From positions 1 to 51,222 of the forward strand of contig JAFQSQ010000013.1 in assembly GCA_017409465.1 (NCBI GenBank): a DNA stretch of 51,222 nt. Reading direction: 5' to 3'. Source of the stretch: Akkermansia sp. GTDB lineage: Bacteria > Verrucomicrobiota > Verrucomicrobiia > Verrucomicrobiales > Akkermansiaceae. Of the stretch, positions 31,813 to 40,357 are shown one piece after another; the stretch's first letter is position 1, and each line of letters opens with the position of its first letter. The translations under genes and the position numbers were made by a program. The notes beneath the pieces were generated by a model, which saw only the letters and a list, made by a program, of their open reading frames with translations, made no database searches and had not been told where the DNA came from.

Positions 31813-33648
31813 TCAGAGGGCGATGATGACGATGATGAGAAGAAGCCCGAGACCGGTGATGCAGGCGTAGGCGCGCAGCGAGCCGCACTGCAGCCAGCTG
31901 AGCAGGATACCTACCCGACCGACCAGCCAGGCCGTGCCCTGGACGAGCAGTCCGCGTATCAACGCAGAGTCGATGAACTCGATGATGCGAGCCCCACAGT
32001 TCTGCAGACCGCCGATGAGTACCTTGTCGTAGAAGGCATCGATGTAGAGGCGGTTGCGAAGAGCGGTCGCGATGAAGTTGCCTGCCAGCGGGTCACGCTC
32101 GCGCTTGCCCCAGCCGTACACGACGATGGCTGCTACCAGCCCCAGCACCAGAGCCCCCAGGCTCACGTAGAAGGTGCAGCCGAAGTGGAAGCCGGGTGCC
32201 GTGAAGCCCTCAGCGGGTACCAGGTAATCAGCCACAAAACCGTAGCCGGAGATGATGGCCATAGCGGCCAGTGCCAGCAGAGGCAGTACCATGGTGGCGC
32301 CTGCTTCGTGCGCATGCTCGGCACCGTGGGCGCGGGCTTTACCCAGGAACGCCACGAGGCAGAGGCGGGTCATGTAGAAGGTGGTAATCGCAGCGACACC
32401 GGCGCCAATCCAGAAGAAGACGGGATGGTCGACGATGGCGGCATCCAGGATGGCCTCCTTGGAGAAGAAGCCGGAGAAGCCGGGGACGGCGATGAGGGCG
32501 AAGGTGCCCATGAGGAAGCAGAGCACCGTCAGCGGCATCCGCCTGACCAGTCCTCCCATCTTCCAGATATCCTGCTCGTGGTGGCAGCAGACGATGATAG
32601 CGCCGGCACCCAGGAAGAGCAGTGCCTTGAACCAGGCGTGTGTGTACAGGTGGAACATGGCGGCTTCACCGGCCAGCAGGCCGACAGCCATGACCATGTA
32701 GCCCAGCTGCGAAAGGGTCGAGTAGGCAAGTACGCGCTTGATGTCGTCCTGCTGGGTGGCGATGATGGCCGCCATGACGGCCGTGATGGCACCCACGGTG
32801 GTGATGACCAGACAGGCGGTCTCCGTGAAAATCTCGGTACCCATGCTGACCTGCAGACGTACCATCATGTACACACCGGCAGCCACCATGGTGGCAGCGT
32901 GGATGAGGGCAGACACGGGCGTGGGACCCTCCATGGCATCAGGCAGCCACACATGCAGCGGGAACTGAGCCGACTTGCCGATGGCGCCGCAGAAGAGGCA
33001 GATGACCATGACGGTGAGCAGGGTTGGTGCCACGGCTCCGCTGACATTGCCCATCTCAGAGAAGGTAAGGGTGCCGAAGACACCGAGCGTCAGCAGGATA
33101 CCGAGCAGGAAGCCGAAGTCACCCACGCGGTTGGTGATGAAGGCTTTCTTGGCGGCCTCAGCGGCGCTGGCCTTGTGGAACCAGTGACCGATGAGCAGGT
33201 AGGAGGAGAAGCCCACCATTTCCCAGCCGATGAAGGTCATGGCCAGGTTATCAGCCAGTACGATGGTGCTCATGCTGAACATGAAGATGCTCAGCCCGGC
33301 GAAGTAGCGGCTCAGGTTGGAGCCATCGCCCTTCATATAGCCGATGGAGAAGATATGCACCAGCAGACCGATGCCGGTGACGACCAGCATCATGCGCATG
33401 GCGAGCGGATCCATCACCAGCCCCAGATGCAGATCCAGAGCATCTGTGTTAGTCGGCATCCAGACGTAGACGTCGGAGAGCCCGGTCTGCAGACCGGCCA
33501 GATAGGCGATGCAGAGCCCGAAGGTGGCGGCGGCAGACAGGATGGACAGAGTCGCAGCCGTCTTGGGGCATTTGCTGAAGAAGACCCAGTCGAGAGCAGC
33601 CACCAGCAGCGGCAGCACGAGGAAGAGCCAGGGAAGATTCTGTATCAT
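31813..33648 (-). CDS. nuoL: NADH-quinone oxidoreductase subunit L
   Basis: 611 aa, the distal proton-pumping subunit with the long lateral helix expected at its C-terminus. Conserved: WEMVGFSSYLLIGHW (helix-5 Glu), GKSAQFPLHVWLPDAMEGPT (helix-7 Lys), ALIHAATMVAAGVYM, DIKRVLAYSTLSQLGYM, and HAWFKALLFLGAGAI. All charged residues of the pump are present, in contrast to NuoM. It starts 18 bases after nuoK. Confidence 0.96.
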   Translation of the reverse strand: MIQNLPWLFLVLPLLVAALDWVFFSKCPKTAATLSILSAAATFGLCIAYLAGLQTGLSDVYVWMPTNTDALDLHLGLVMDPLAMRMMLVVTGIGLLVHIFSIGYMKGDGSNLSRYFAGLSIFMFSMSTIVLADNLAMTFIGWEMVGFSSYLLIGHWFHKASAAEAAKKAFITNRVGDFGFLLGILLTLGVFGTLTFSEMGNVSGAVAPTLLTVMVICLFCGAIGKSAQFPLHVWLPDAMEGPTPVSALIHAATMVAAGVYMMVRLQVSMGTEIFTETACLVITTVGAITAVMAAIIATQQDDIKRVLAYSTLSQLGYMVMAVGLLAGEAAMFHLYTHAWFKALLFLGAGAIIVCCHHEQDIWKMGGLVRRMPLTVLCFLMGTFALIAVPGFSGFFSKEAILDAAIVDHPVFFWIGAGVAAITTFYMTRLCLVAFLGKARAHGAEHAHEAGATMVLPLLALAAMAIISGYGFVADYLVPAEGFTAPGFHFGCTFYVSLGALVLGLVAAIVVYGWGKRERDPLAGNFIATALRNRLYIDAFYDKVLIGGLQNCGARIIEFIDSALIRGLLVQGTAWLVGRVGILLSWLQCGSLRAYACITGLGLLLIIVIIAL

Positions 33649-33666
33649 ATGTGTGTGCTGTGGGGG

Positions 33667-33987
33667 TTAATCTTTGAGGGTGTTCAGTGAGGTGCTGTCA
33701 ACGGAGCGGGTAGCCCGGAACATGGCAACGATGAGTGCCAGACCGATGGAAACCTCCGCTGCTGCGATAGCGACGATAAACAGGGAAAGTACCTGGGCGT
33801 CATACACCGGAATCCCATCCGTACCCTGTGCGCGGGAGAAAGCCACCAGCGAGATGTTGGCTGCGCTCAGCATCATCTCCAGGCACATGAATACCACCAG
33901 GATGTTCTTGCGGATAAGCACCCCGGCCAGACCGATGGAGAACAGGATGCCTGAAAATATCAGGTAATGTGCTAACGGTATTGTCAT
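33667..33987 (-). CDS. nuoK: NADH-quinone oxidoreductase subunit K
   Basis: 106 aa with three membrane helices, typical size about 100. The two functional glutamates lie in FMCLEMMLSAANI and AAAEVSIGLALIV. It is part of the E-channel that passes coupling charge from the quinone site to the antiporter subunits. It starts 17 bases after nuoJ. Confidence 0.96.
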   Translation of the reverse strand: MTIPLAHYLIFSGILFSIGLAGVLIRKNILVVFMCLEMMLSAANISLVAFSRAQGTDGIPVYDAQVLSLFIVAIAAAEVSIGLALIVAMFRATRSVDSTSLNTLKD

Positions 33988-34004
33988 GGGTTTGTGAGAA
34001 ATGG

Positions 34005-34682
34005 TTAGTCTTTACGAATCTTGCGAGCCAGTGCCACGGCACCGACGGTGCCGGCAAACAGAGCAAAGCTCAGGATGACAAAGGCGATGTTGTACTGAGT
34101 GAACAGGGTCTTGCCCAGCAGCTTGACATCTGGATACCCCGTTGCCTTGGCGGCGCATTCGGGGGTCATGCCGGGGTTGGCTGCCAGATTGGCAGCGGTG
34201 CTGTCCAGCGCCGGCAGCGACCCGCCATACCCGGCAGGAGCCTGGACGCAGGCTGTGGCAGCAGGCGTGTCGGTGACTGCCAGGGCATCAATGTTCTCGC
34301 ACAGGGTGGCCATGGGGCAGCTGAAGCTGCCGGCACCGGGGAGATTCAGCGATACGTAGGTGACGATTCCGGCGAATACCGAGGCGACTACCAGGCCGAT
34401 GAAGAGCGGCAGCTTGCAGAAGCGCTCCTCAGCCTTCACGTCGAGCATCATCACGACGAAGAGGAAGAGCACCAGAATGGCGCCGGCATAGACAATGAGC
34501 TGGACAATACCCATGAACTGAGCTCCCATGCCGAAGAGGATGGCGGCGGTGAAGCCGAAGCTCAGAGCCATGTTCATGGCCGATGCCACGGGGTTGCGGA
34601 AGGCCACGATGCCGATGGCGCACAGGGCAGCCAGTGCCGCAAACACGTAAAAGATAATCTGACAAATGGCGGATTCAAACAT
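34005..34682 (-). CDS. nuoJ: NADH-quinone oxidoreductase subunit J with extra Cys-containing loop
   Basis: 225 aa; E. coli NuoJ is 184. Helices 1-4 are standard, including the signature FIGLV region and MGIVQLIVYAGAILVLFLFV (pi-bulge helix 3). Between the fourth and fifth helices a loop of about 70 residues carries four cysteines (SFSC, TLC, TAC, PEC) and many Ala/Thr/Pro residues. The last helix (IAFVILSFALFAGTVGAVAL) is normal. The loop should face the periplasm, where disulfides could form; that is inference. It starts 9 bases after nuoI. Confidence 0.94.
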   Translation of the reverse strand: MFESAICQIIFYVFAALAALCAIGIVAFRNPVASAMNMALSFGFTAAILFGMGAQFMGIVQLIVYAGAILVLFLFVVMMLDVKAEERFCKLPLFIGLVVASVFAGIVTYVSLNLPGAGSFSCPMATLCENIDALAVTDTPAATACVQAPAGYGGSLPALDSTAANLAANPGMTPECAAKATGYPDVKLLGKTLFTQYNIAFVILSFALFAGTVGAVALARKIRKD

Positions 34683-34691
34683 GGCGGTATA

Positions 34692-35258
34692 TTATTTGTA
34701 TTGGTTCCACTTGTTGACCAGGCCCTTGCGCGTGCCGCCCAGGCGGTAGAGCGTCTCCTTGTTGCGGACGGCGTTCTTGCGATCGGTCATGGTGATGAGG
34801 TATTCCTTGGAGAGGAAGATGGCCTGCTCCGGGCAGACTTCCTGGCACATGCCGCAGTAAATGCAGCGCAGCATGTCAATCTCGAACTCCTTGGGGGCTT
34901 TTTCCTGTTTCTGACAGCCACTGTCCGGGGATACCTCACCGGGGGTCACGGTGATGGCGCGTGCCGGGCAGATGAACTCGCAGAGCTGGCAGGAAACGCA
35001 GCGCTCGCGTCCGTCCTCGCCGCGCACCAGGGTGGGGGCGCCGCGGTAGTATTCGGGCAGGCGGTCATCCCAGCGCTGTTCGGGGAAGGGCATACAGGCA
35101 CCCACGCCCTTGCCGTTGAATTCCTTCTTGGCCGGGGTCTTGCCCAGCAGGGAAAGCACCAGGTGCCTGAGGGTGATGCAGAGCCCCTTCACGAGCTCCA
35201 CCACGTAGACCTTGTCCAGGATGGAGAACTTGGGCCGTTTGATTTTGATGTAAGACAT
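34692..35258 (-). CDS. nuoI: NADH-quinone oxidoreductase subunit I (two 4Fe-4S clusters)
   Basis: 188 aa. Two ferredoxin motifs are complete: CVSCQLCEFICPA and CIYCGMCQEVCPE, carrying clusters N6a and N6b that pass electrons from NuoG towards NuoB. The N-terminal amphipathic segment anchors it to the membrane. It starts 15 bases after nuoH. Confidence 0.97.
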   Translation of the reverse strand: MSYIKIKRPKFSILDKVYVVELVKGLCITLRHLVLSLLGKTPAKKEFNGKGVGACMPFPEQRWDDRLPEYYRGAPTLVRGEDGRERCVSCQLCEFICPARAITVTPGEVSPDSGCQKQEKAPKEFEIDMLRCIYCGMCQEVCPEQAIFLSKEYLITMTDRKNAVRNKETLYRLGGTRKGLVNKWNQYK

Positions 35259-35273
35259 GATGAGTGTAAGGGG

Positions 35274-36539
35274 TTACTTGATGAAATACAGTACAGCGGC
35301 AGTCAGGAAGATGTTGGCTACGGCCAGCTCCAGGAAGACGAGCCAACCCAGCTTCATCACCTGATCCCAGCGGAAGCGCGGCAGTGTCCAGCGCACCCAC
35401 ACAAAGAAGAAGATGAAGGCCAGCAGCTTGATGATGAACATGAGGAACTGGCAGATGACGGCCACCCAGTCGCACCAGGCGTGGAGTGCTTCATCCGCAC
35501 CGAAGCCGATGGACCAGCCACCCAGGAAGAGGGTGACCACCAGCGCGGAGCCGATGACCATGGCGGCGTATTCACCCATGAAGAATGAGGCGAACTTCAT
35601 GGAGGAGTATTCCGTGTGGTAACCGCCCACCAGGTCGGTTTCACATTCGGCCATATCGAAGGGCGTACGGTTGGCCTCTGCAAAGACGCAGGTCACAAAG
35701 ATGATGAAGCTGAGAGCCATCGGCACCATCATGACCCAGCGCTGGAGGCTCAGACCCTCACCCCAGAGCGGCAGCAGCGTCCAGCCGTTGGCGGCCTGGT
35801 TGCTCACGATGTCCTGCATGTTGAGCGTGCCGAACATCATCAGCAGCGGGATGATGGAAAGCCCCATGGCCACCTCATAGGAGATGAGCTGAGCCGTGGC
35901 GCGCAGACCACCCAGGAACGGGAACTTGGAGTTGGAGGACCAACCGGCCATGGTGATACCGTACACGGAGAGCCCGGAGATGGCGAAAATCCACAGCGGG
36001 CCGATGCCGATGTTGGCCACCACCATGTTGATATCACCCCAGCAGGTGGAGGCAGAGGAGGCGAAAGGCACCACCGCTGCTGCCACCATGGGCGGCCCCA
36101 GCACCAGCATGGGAGCGATGATGAAATAAATCTTACGCACGTAGGAGGGGGTGTTTTCCTGCTTGAGGAAGAGCTTGCCGCCGTCCAGACAGGGCTGCAT
36201 CAGACCGAAAGTCGGGATGTCGCGGTCGAGTTTCAGCCAGGTGCAGAGCTTGGCAATCCAGCAGGTCTCCGGGATGCCGAAGTAGTGCAGCACGTTCTTG
36301 AGCGGCTGCTTCTCCTTGCTGCCGTAGCGCTTGAAGAGCGTCAGCGGAATGCCGGCGCGGTTGGGACCGGGACGGTCCTGAATCCAGCCGGCCACTCGGC
36401 GCTCAATCCACACGGAAAGGACAACGAATGCCAGAATCACGGCGAACATCAGCACCAACTTGATTACTGTGGTAATCAGGTAGAACCAGATGTCGTTTTC
36501 CAGCAGGTTGTCGCACCAATTTAAGATAGCGTCCATCAT
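35274..36539 (-). CDS. nuoH: NADH-quinone oxidoreductase subunit H
   Basis: 421 aa, longer than the E. coli protein (325), with an extended cytoplasmic loop after helix 1 (around KRYGSKEKQPLKNVLHYFG). The quinone-cavity and charge-relay segments are present: VWIERRVAGWIQDRPGPNR, WSSNSKFPFLGGLRATAQLI, FAEANRTPFDMAECETDLVGG and WVRWTLPRFRWDQVM. It forms the membrane part of the quinone site with NuoB and NuoD. Two ATGs stand in tandem at the start. Confidence 0.96.
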   Translation of the reverse strand: MMDAILNWCDNLLENDIWFYLITTVIKLVLMFAVILAFVVLSVWIERRVAGWIQDRPGPNRAGIPLTLFKRYGSKEKQPLKNVLHYFGIPETCWIAKLCTWLKLDRDIPTFGLMQPCLDGGKLFLKQENTPSYVRKIYFIIAPMLVLGPPMVAAAVVPFASSASTCWGDINMVVANIGIGPLWIFAISGLSVYGITMAGWSSNSKFPFLGGLRATAQLISYEVAMGLSIIPLLMMFGTLNMQDIVSNQAANGWTLLPLWGEGLSLQRWVMMVPMALSFIIFVTCVFAEANRTPFDMAECETDLVGGYHTEYSSMKFASFFMGEYAAMVIGSALVVTLFLGGWSIGFGADEALHAWCDWVAVICQFLMFIIKLLAFIFFFVWVRWTLPRFRWDQVMKLGWLVFLELAVANIFLTAAVLYFIK

Positions 36540-36568
36540 ATCAGGTTTATATTACGTTGGTGTTGAGA

Positions 36569-38302
36569 TTAGTTCTTCGCTTTTGTCCGCTCAATGAGGG
36601 GGATGGTGACGCCGGTGTTCAGAATCACCTTGCCCTCGTTGCCGATGTTGCCCCAGGTGAGACCCTTCATCGGCTCGAACTCCTGTGCCATTTCCTCCAG
36701 CACCATCATCGGTGTGGGGCAGGCAATCACTTTCACGCAGTCGCAGCCCAGACGCTCAGACACATCGCGGAAGATGGCCCAGTCGGAGTGCGCCTCGCCC
36801 ATCGGCTCGATGGCCTTGTTCAGTCGCTGGATGCGGCCGGCCACGTTAATCATGGTGCCGTATTTCTCTGCGAAGGTCACGCCGGGCAGCACCACGTCAG
36901 ACATGCGGGTGGTTTCGTTTTCGCTGTGGTGGATGGTCAGCAGGTAATCCAGCCCTTCCAGATCCTCCTTCGTGAAGCCGGCCTCCGGGGAGGTCAGATC
37001 CTCACCCAGAGCAATGACGAAACGGACGGTGCCGTTGCGCACACCGCGGCGGATGGCGTTCAGACCGGTGCCGGTCTTGCCCAGAATCATCTTCACACCG
37101 TTGGTGTTAGGGTTGCGGTCTTCGCTCACCAGCATGTTGTCGCCCGCACCCTTGCGGGAAACGATGTCGAGCTTCGTGATACCGAGCTGGCGAGCCAGAG
37201 CGCGCACCATGTAGAGCTCTTCATTGGTCATGCGGGCAGAGGCCACAATGGCTGTCTCCGTGGGGGCGCACTTGTGCAGCTGCTCGACCACGAGGTTGAG
37301 GGCAGAGTCCCAGGTGGTGGGGCGCTGCGGTGCCTTGGCATCAGTCTTGACCAGCGGGGTGAGCAGACGCTCCGGGGCGTTGATGTACTTGTAATTAAGG
37401 CGGTGGCTGTCCGGCATCCAGCAGCTGTTCACCTCGTCATTCTGGCGCGGGGTGATGCGGTACACCTTGCTCTCGCGCGTCCAGATGTTGATGTTGGTGC
37501 CGGTGCCGCAGTTCACGTCGATGGTCGGCGTGCTCTTCAGGAACCAGACGCGCATCTGGAAGCGGAAATCCTTGCTGGTGAGCGCACCCACGGGGCAGAG
37601 GTCCACGGTGTTCATGGAGTAATTGCTGTCCAGCGTGGTGCCGGGGTAGCAGGAAATGGCGTTGTGGGTGCCGCGGTTCACGACCCCCAGCACTTCCTCG
37701 CCCACGATTTCCTTCATGAAGCGAACGCAGCGGCGGCACAGCACGCAGCGCTCCTGGTCCAGATTCACGCGCGGGCCGATGGGCAGGTTCTTGCCCTTCT
37801 TGGTCTTGGCCTCAGTGAAGCGGTGGGTGCCGCGACCGTAGTCGGCGGTGTATTCCTGAAGCTTGCATTCGCCGGCCTGGTCACAGATGGGGCAGTCCAG
37901 CGGGTGGTTGGTCAGCAGGAACTCCAGCACGCCCTTGCGAGCCTCTTCGGTCATCTTGCTGTTGGTGCGGATACCCATGTTCTCTGCCACGGTGTTGGCG
38001 CAGGCGATGACGGCGCGGGGCATCCAGGAGATGGGCTGGTAGCCGTTCTCATCATAGGTGGGGGCGGCACCGGGCGCCAGGCGCGGGGGCATGCCCTGTT
38101 CCACCAGGCACATGCGGCAGGAACCCACCACAGAAAGCTTCGGGTGATAACAGAAGGTGGGCACGTGCGCACCCACGGAGTTACAGGCATCCACGATGCG
38201 GGTGCCCTTGGGGAATCGATACCAGGTGCCGTTAATCTGGACGTTCACCTTGCCTTCTGCGGCGGCGGCGTCCTTCGGCAGTATTGCGGGAATAGAGCTC
38301 AT
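36569..38302 (-). CDS. nuoG: NADH-quinone oxidoreductase subunit G (short form)
   Basis: 577 aa; E. coli NuoG is 908, so the molybdopterin-oxidoreductase-like C-terminal part is shortened. The N-terminal iron-sulfur region is complete: 2Fe-2S ligands in CNSVGAHVPTFCYHP, CRMC and the following Cys; the His-Cys cluster in HPLDCPICDQAGEC; and the 4Fe-4S ligands in CVLCRRCVRF...CPVGAL. The remaining domain keeps a degenerate molybdopterin fold without cofactor ligands. It starts 17 bases after nuoF. Confidence 0.95.
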   Translation of the reverse strand: MSSIPAILPKDAAAAEGKVNVQINGTWYRFPKGTRIVDACNSVGAHVPTFCYHPKLSVVGSCRMCLVEQGMPPRLAPGAAPTYDENGYQPISWMPRAVIACANTVAENMGIRTNSKMTEEARKGVLEFLLTNHPLDCPICDQAGECKLQEYTADYGRGTHRFTEAKTKKGKNLPIGPRVNLDQERCVLCRRCVRFMKEIVGEEVLGVVNRGTHNAISCYPGTTLDSNYSMNTVDLCPVGALTSKDFRFQMRVWFLKSTPTIDVNCGTGTNINIWTRESKVYRITPRQNDEVNSCWMPDSHRLNYKYINAPERLLTPLVKTDAKAPQRPTTWDSALNLVVEQLHKCAPTETAIVASARMTNEELYMVRALARQLGITKLDIVSRKGAGDNMLVSEDRNPNTNGVKMILGKTGTGLNAIRRGVRNGTVRFVIALGEDLTSPEAGFTKEDLEGLDYLLTIHHSENETTRMSDVVLPGVTFAEKYGTMINVAGRIQRLNKAIEPMGEAHSDWAIFRDVSERLGCDCVKVIACPTPMMVLEEMAQEFEPMKGLTWGNIGNEGKVILNTGVTIPLIERTKAKN

Positions 38303-38319
38303 GTAGGTAAGAGAGAGGT

Positions 38320-39729
38320 TTAGTCTTCGCGAATCAGGTACTTGCGGGCCTCGGCCGTCTCCGGGGAGTGAGCCTTGAGGGCGTTGATGGGCTTGGTGAG
38401 CGCCAGGAACTCTTCCCGGAACTTGGTGGTGAATGCCTGGGTGGGCCAGGAGCAGGCCTCACCGAAAGCACAGACGGTGCGACCGCAGATGTTGTCTGCC
38501 ACGGACTTGAGCAAATCGACATCCTCTGGTGAGCCCTTGCCCTCACAGATGCGGGTGGAGAGCTTGAGCATCCACGGGTTGCCTTCGCGGCAGGGGGAGC
38601 ACTGACCGCAGGACTCCCAGGCGAAGAAGCGGTTGAGGTTGTTGAGCACCTTGGGCATGCTGCGGGAATCATCCATCACAATCACACCGCCGGAACCGCT
38701 CATGGAGCCGAATTTGGCGATGGAGTCCAGATCCAGCGGGATGTCGAACACGCTCATCTCGCGCACGGTGCCGTCCGGGTTGCGATCCTTGAGCACCTCA
38801 TCACAGCGCATCACCTTGGCAGAGGCACCACCGGGGATGATGGCCTTGAACTTGCGACCGCGCTTCGGGCCGCCGCAGATGTCGTACAGCAGCTCTCCGT
38901 AGGTGATGGAGCCGGAAATGATTTCATAGTAGCCCGGGCGGCGCACATCGCCGGACACGCCGATGATGCGGGTGCCGGGGGAGCGCTGCGCACCCTCTGC
39001 GGCATAGGCCTCGCCGCCGCGCATGAGCACCTGGCGCACCTGGCAGAGAGATTCCACGTTGTTCACGATGGTCGGGCAGCCATACAGACCGATGGCGGCG
39101 GGGAAGAAGGGCGGCTTGATGCGCGGATAAGGGCGCAGACCCTCAATGGAGTTGATGAGACCGGTTTCTTCACCGCAGATATAGGCGCCGGCACCGCGGT
39201 GGACGATGATTTCCAGGTCAAAGCCGCTCTTGAGGATGTTTTTGCCCAGGAATTTCTTCTTCTTGGCTTCCTCAATGGCGTTCTGCATGATTTTGGCAGC
39301 CTCCGGGAACTCCTCGCGCATGTAGATGACACCGAAGTGAGCCTGCACGGCATAGCAGGCGATAATCATGCCCTCCAGCAGCTGGTGCGGATCCTGATGA
39401 ACCACAAAGCGATCCTTGAAGGTGCCGGGCTCGGATTCGTCGCAGTTGCAGACGAGGTAGACGGGCTTGGTGTTGCCCTTGGGAATGAAAGTCCACTTCA
39501 CGCCGGTGGGGAAACCGGCACCGCCGCGACCGCGCAGCCCGCTCTTCTTCACTTCGTTGATGACATCGGCAGGCTCCATCTTGATGGCCTTCTTCAGCGT
39601 CTCATAGCCGCCGTCCTCCATGAAGCATTTGATGGAAGGATTGTATCCCTCGCGGTCAATGTTACGGAAAATGCGACGCGTTTCACGCGGGTGCGGTTCG
39701 CGACCGCGAATGTAGGTGATTTCGCTCAT
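38320..39729 (-). CDS. nuoF: NADH-quinone oxidoreductase subunit F (NADH/FMN site)
   Basis: 469 aa. The NADH-binding glycine loop GLRGRGGAGFPTGVKW, the FMN site (NCDESEPGTFKDR and GAGAYICGEETGL), and the N3 cluster ligands ESCGQCSPCREG with a later Cys in GRTVCAFGEA are all intact. It oxidises NADH and passes electrons to the FeS chain. It starts 15 bases after nuoE. Confidence 0.97.
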   Translation of the reverse strand: MSEITYIRGREPHPRETRRIFRNIDREGYNPSIKCFMEDGGYETLKKAIKMEPADVINEVKKSGLRGRGGAGFPTGVKWTFIPKGNTKPVYLVCNCDESEPGTFKDRFVVHQDPHQLLEGMIIACYAVQAHFGVIYMREEFPEAAKIMQNAIEEAKKKKFLGKNILKSGFDLEIIVHRGAGAYICGEETGLINSIEGLRPYPRIKPPFFPAAIGLYGCPTIVNNVESLCQVRQVLMRGGEAYAAEGAQRSPGTRIIGVSGDVRRPGYYEIISGSITYGELLYDICGGPKRGRKFKAIIPGGASAKVMRCDEVLKDRNPDGTVREMSVFDIPLDLDSIAKFGSMSGSGGVIVMDDSRSMPKVLNNLNRFFAWESCGQCSPCREGNPWMLKLSTRICEGKGSPEDVDLLKSVADNICGRTVCAFGEACSWPTQAFTTKFREEFLALTKPINALKAHSPETAEARKYLIRED

Positions 39730-39744
39730 GTTTCGCAGAGGGGG

Positions 39745-40326
39745 TTAGTCTTTCTTGCTGTATTCGCTGATCAGCTTGTCAATCATCTTCGGCGTGACCT
39801 GAGAATACAGCGTTTCGTTAATCATTACGTTGGGGCCGAATCCGCAGTTGGCCAGGCACTCCACCGGTTCGATGCTCCACAGACCATCCGGGCTCACGGC
39901 CATCGGGTGCTCATCGGTGAGCTCGGCGGGATTCACGCCAATCTTGCCGCAGATGTAGGCCAGCAGCTCCTCGCCGCCGGAAAGCGCACAGGCGATGGTG
40001 CGGCACACGCGGAAATGGTACTTGCCGGGGCAGGTGGTGTGGATGCCGGGATAGAAGGTGACCACGCCGGCCACATGGATGGGTGTGCTCTTGCACATTT
40101 CCGCAATCCAGGGCATGGCCTCCGGGCAGATGTAGCCGTGCTTTTCCTGAATCATGTGGATGATGGGCAGCACGGCAGACTGTTCCTTGCCCTCCGGGTA
40201 CAGAGCCACCAGCTTGGCGGCCTCAGCCGTCAGCTCCTCTGTAACCTGGAACTTGGGGAAGTACTTCTCACCGGGAGAAGGCTTGGCCGCCGTCAGGGCG
40301 TCAATCGCATTGGGTTGTTCAGACAT
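39745..40326 (-). CDS. nuoE: NADH-quinone oxidoreductase subunit E (2Fe-2S)
   Basis: 193 aa. Thioredoxin-like 2Fe-2S protein with ligands in CRTIAC and CLANCG, the standard C-x4-C and C-x3-C pairs. GVVTFYPGIHTTCPGKYHFRVC-type strand precedes them. It holds cluster N1a beside NuoF. The gene starts 31 bases after nuoD. Confidence 0.96.
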   Translation of the reverse strand: MSEQPNAIDALTAAKPSPGEKYFPKFQVTEELTAEAAKLVALYPEGKEQSAVLPIIHMIQEKHGYICPEAMPWIAEMCKSTPIHVAGVVTFYPGIHTTCPGKYHFRVCRTIACALSGGEELLAYICGKIGVNPAELTDEHPMAVSPDGLWSIEPVECLANCGFGPNVMINETLYSQVTPKMIDKLISEYSKKD

Positions 40327-40357
40327 GTGTGTTCAGAAGTGTTGTCTTTAAAAGGTT

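Noticed and set aside
32185..33690. 501-aa ORF antisense to nuoL, with similar long antisense ORFs over nuoJ, nuoG, nuoF and ileS
   Set aside because: All lie in shadow frames of well-conserved complex I or synthetase genes and give Gly/His/Asp-rich translations without recognisable domains.
36569..38302. NuoG truncated by a frameshift
   Set aside because: At 577 aa it is much shorter than the E. coli protein, but the frame ends cleanly, nuoH follows after 29 bases, and short NuoG forms lacking part of the molybdopterin-like domain are known.
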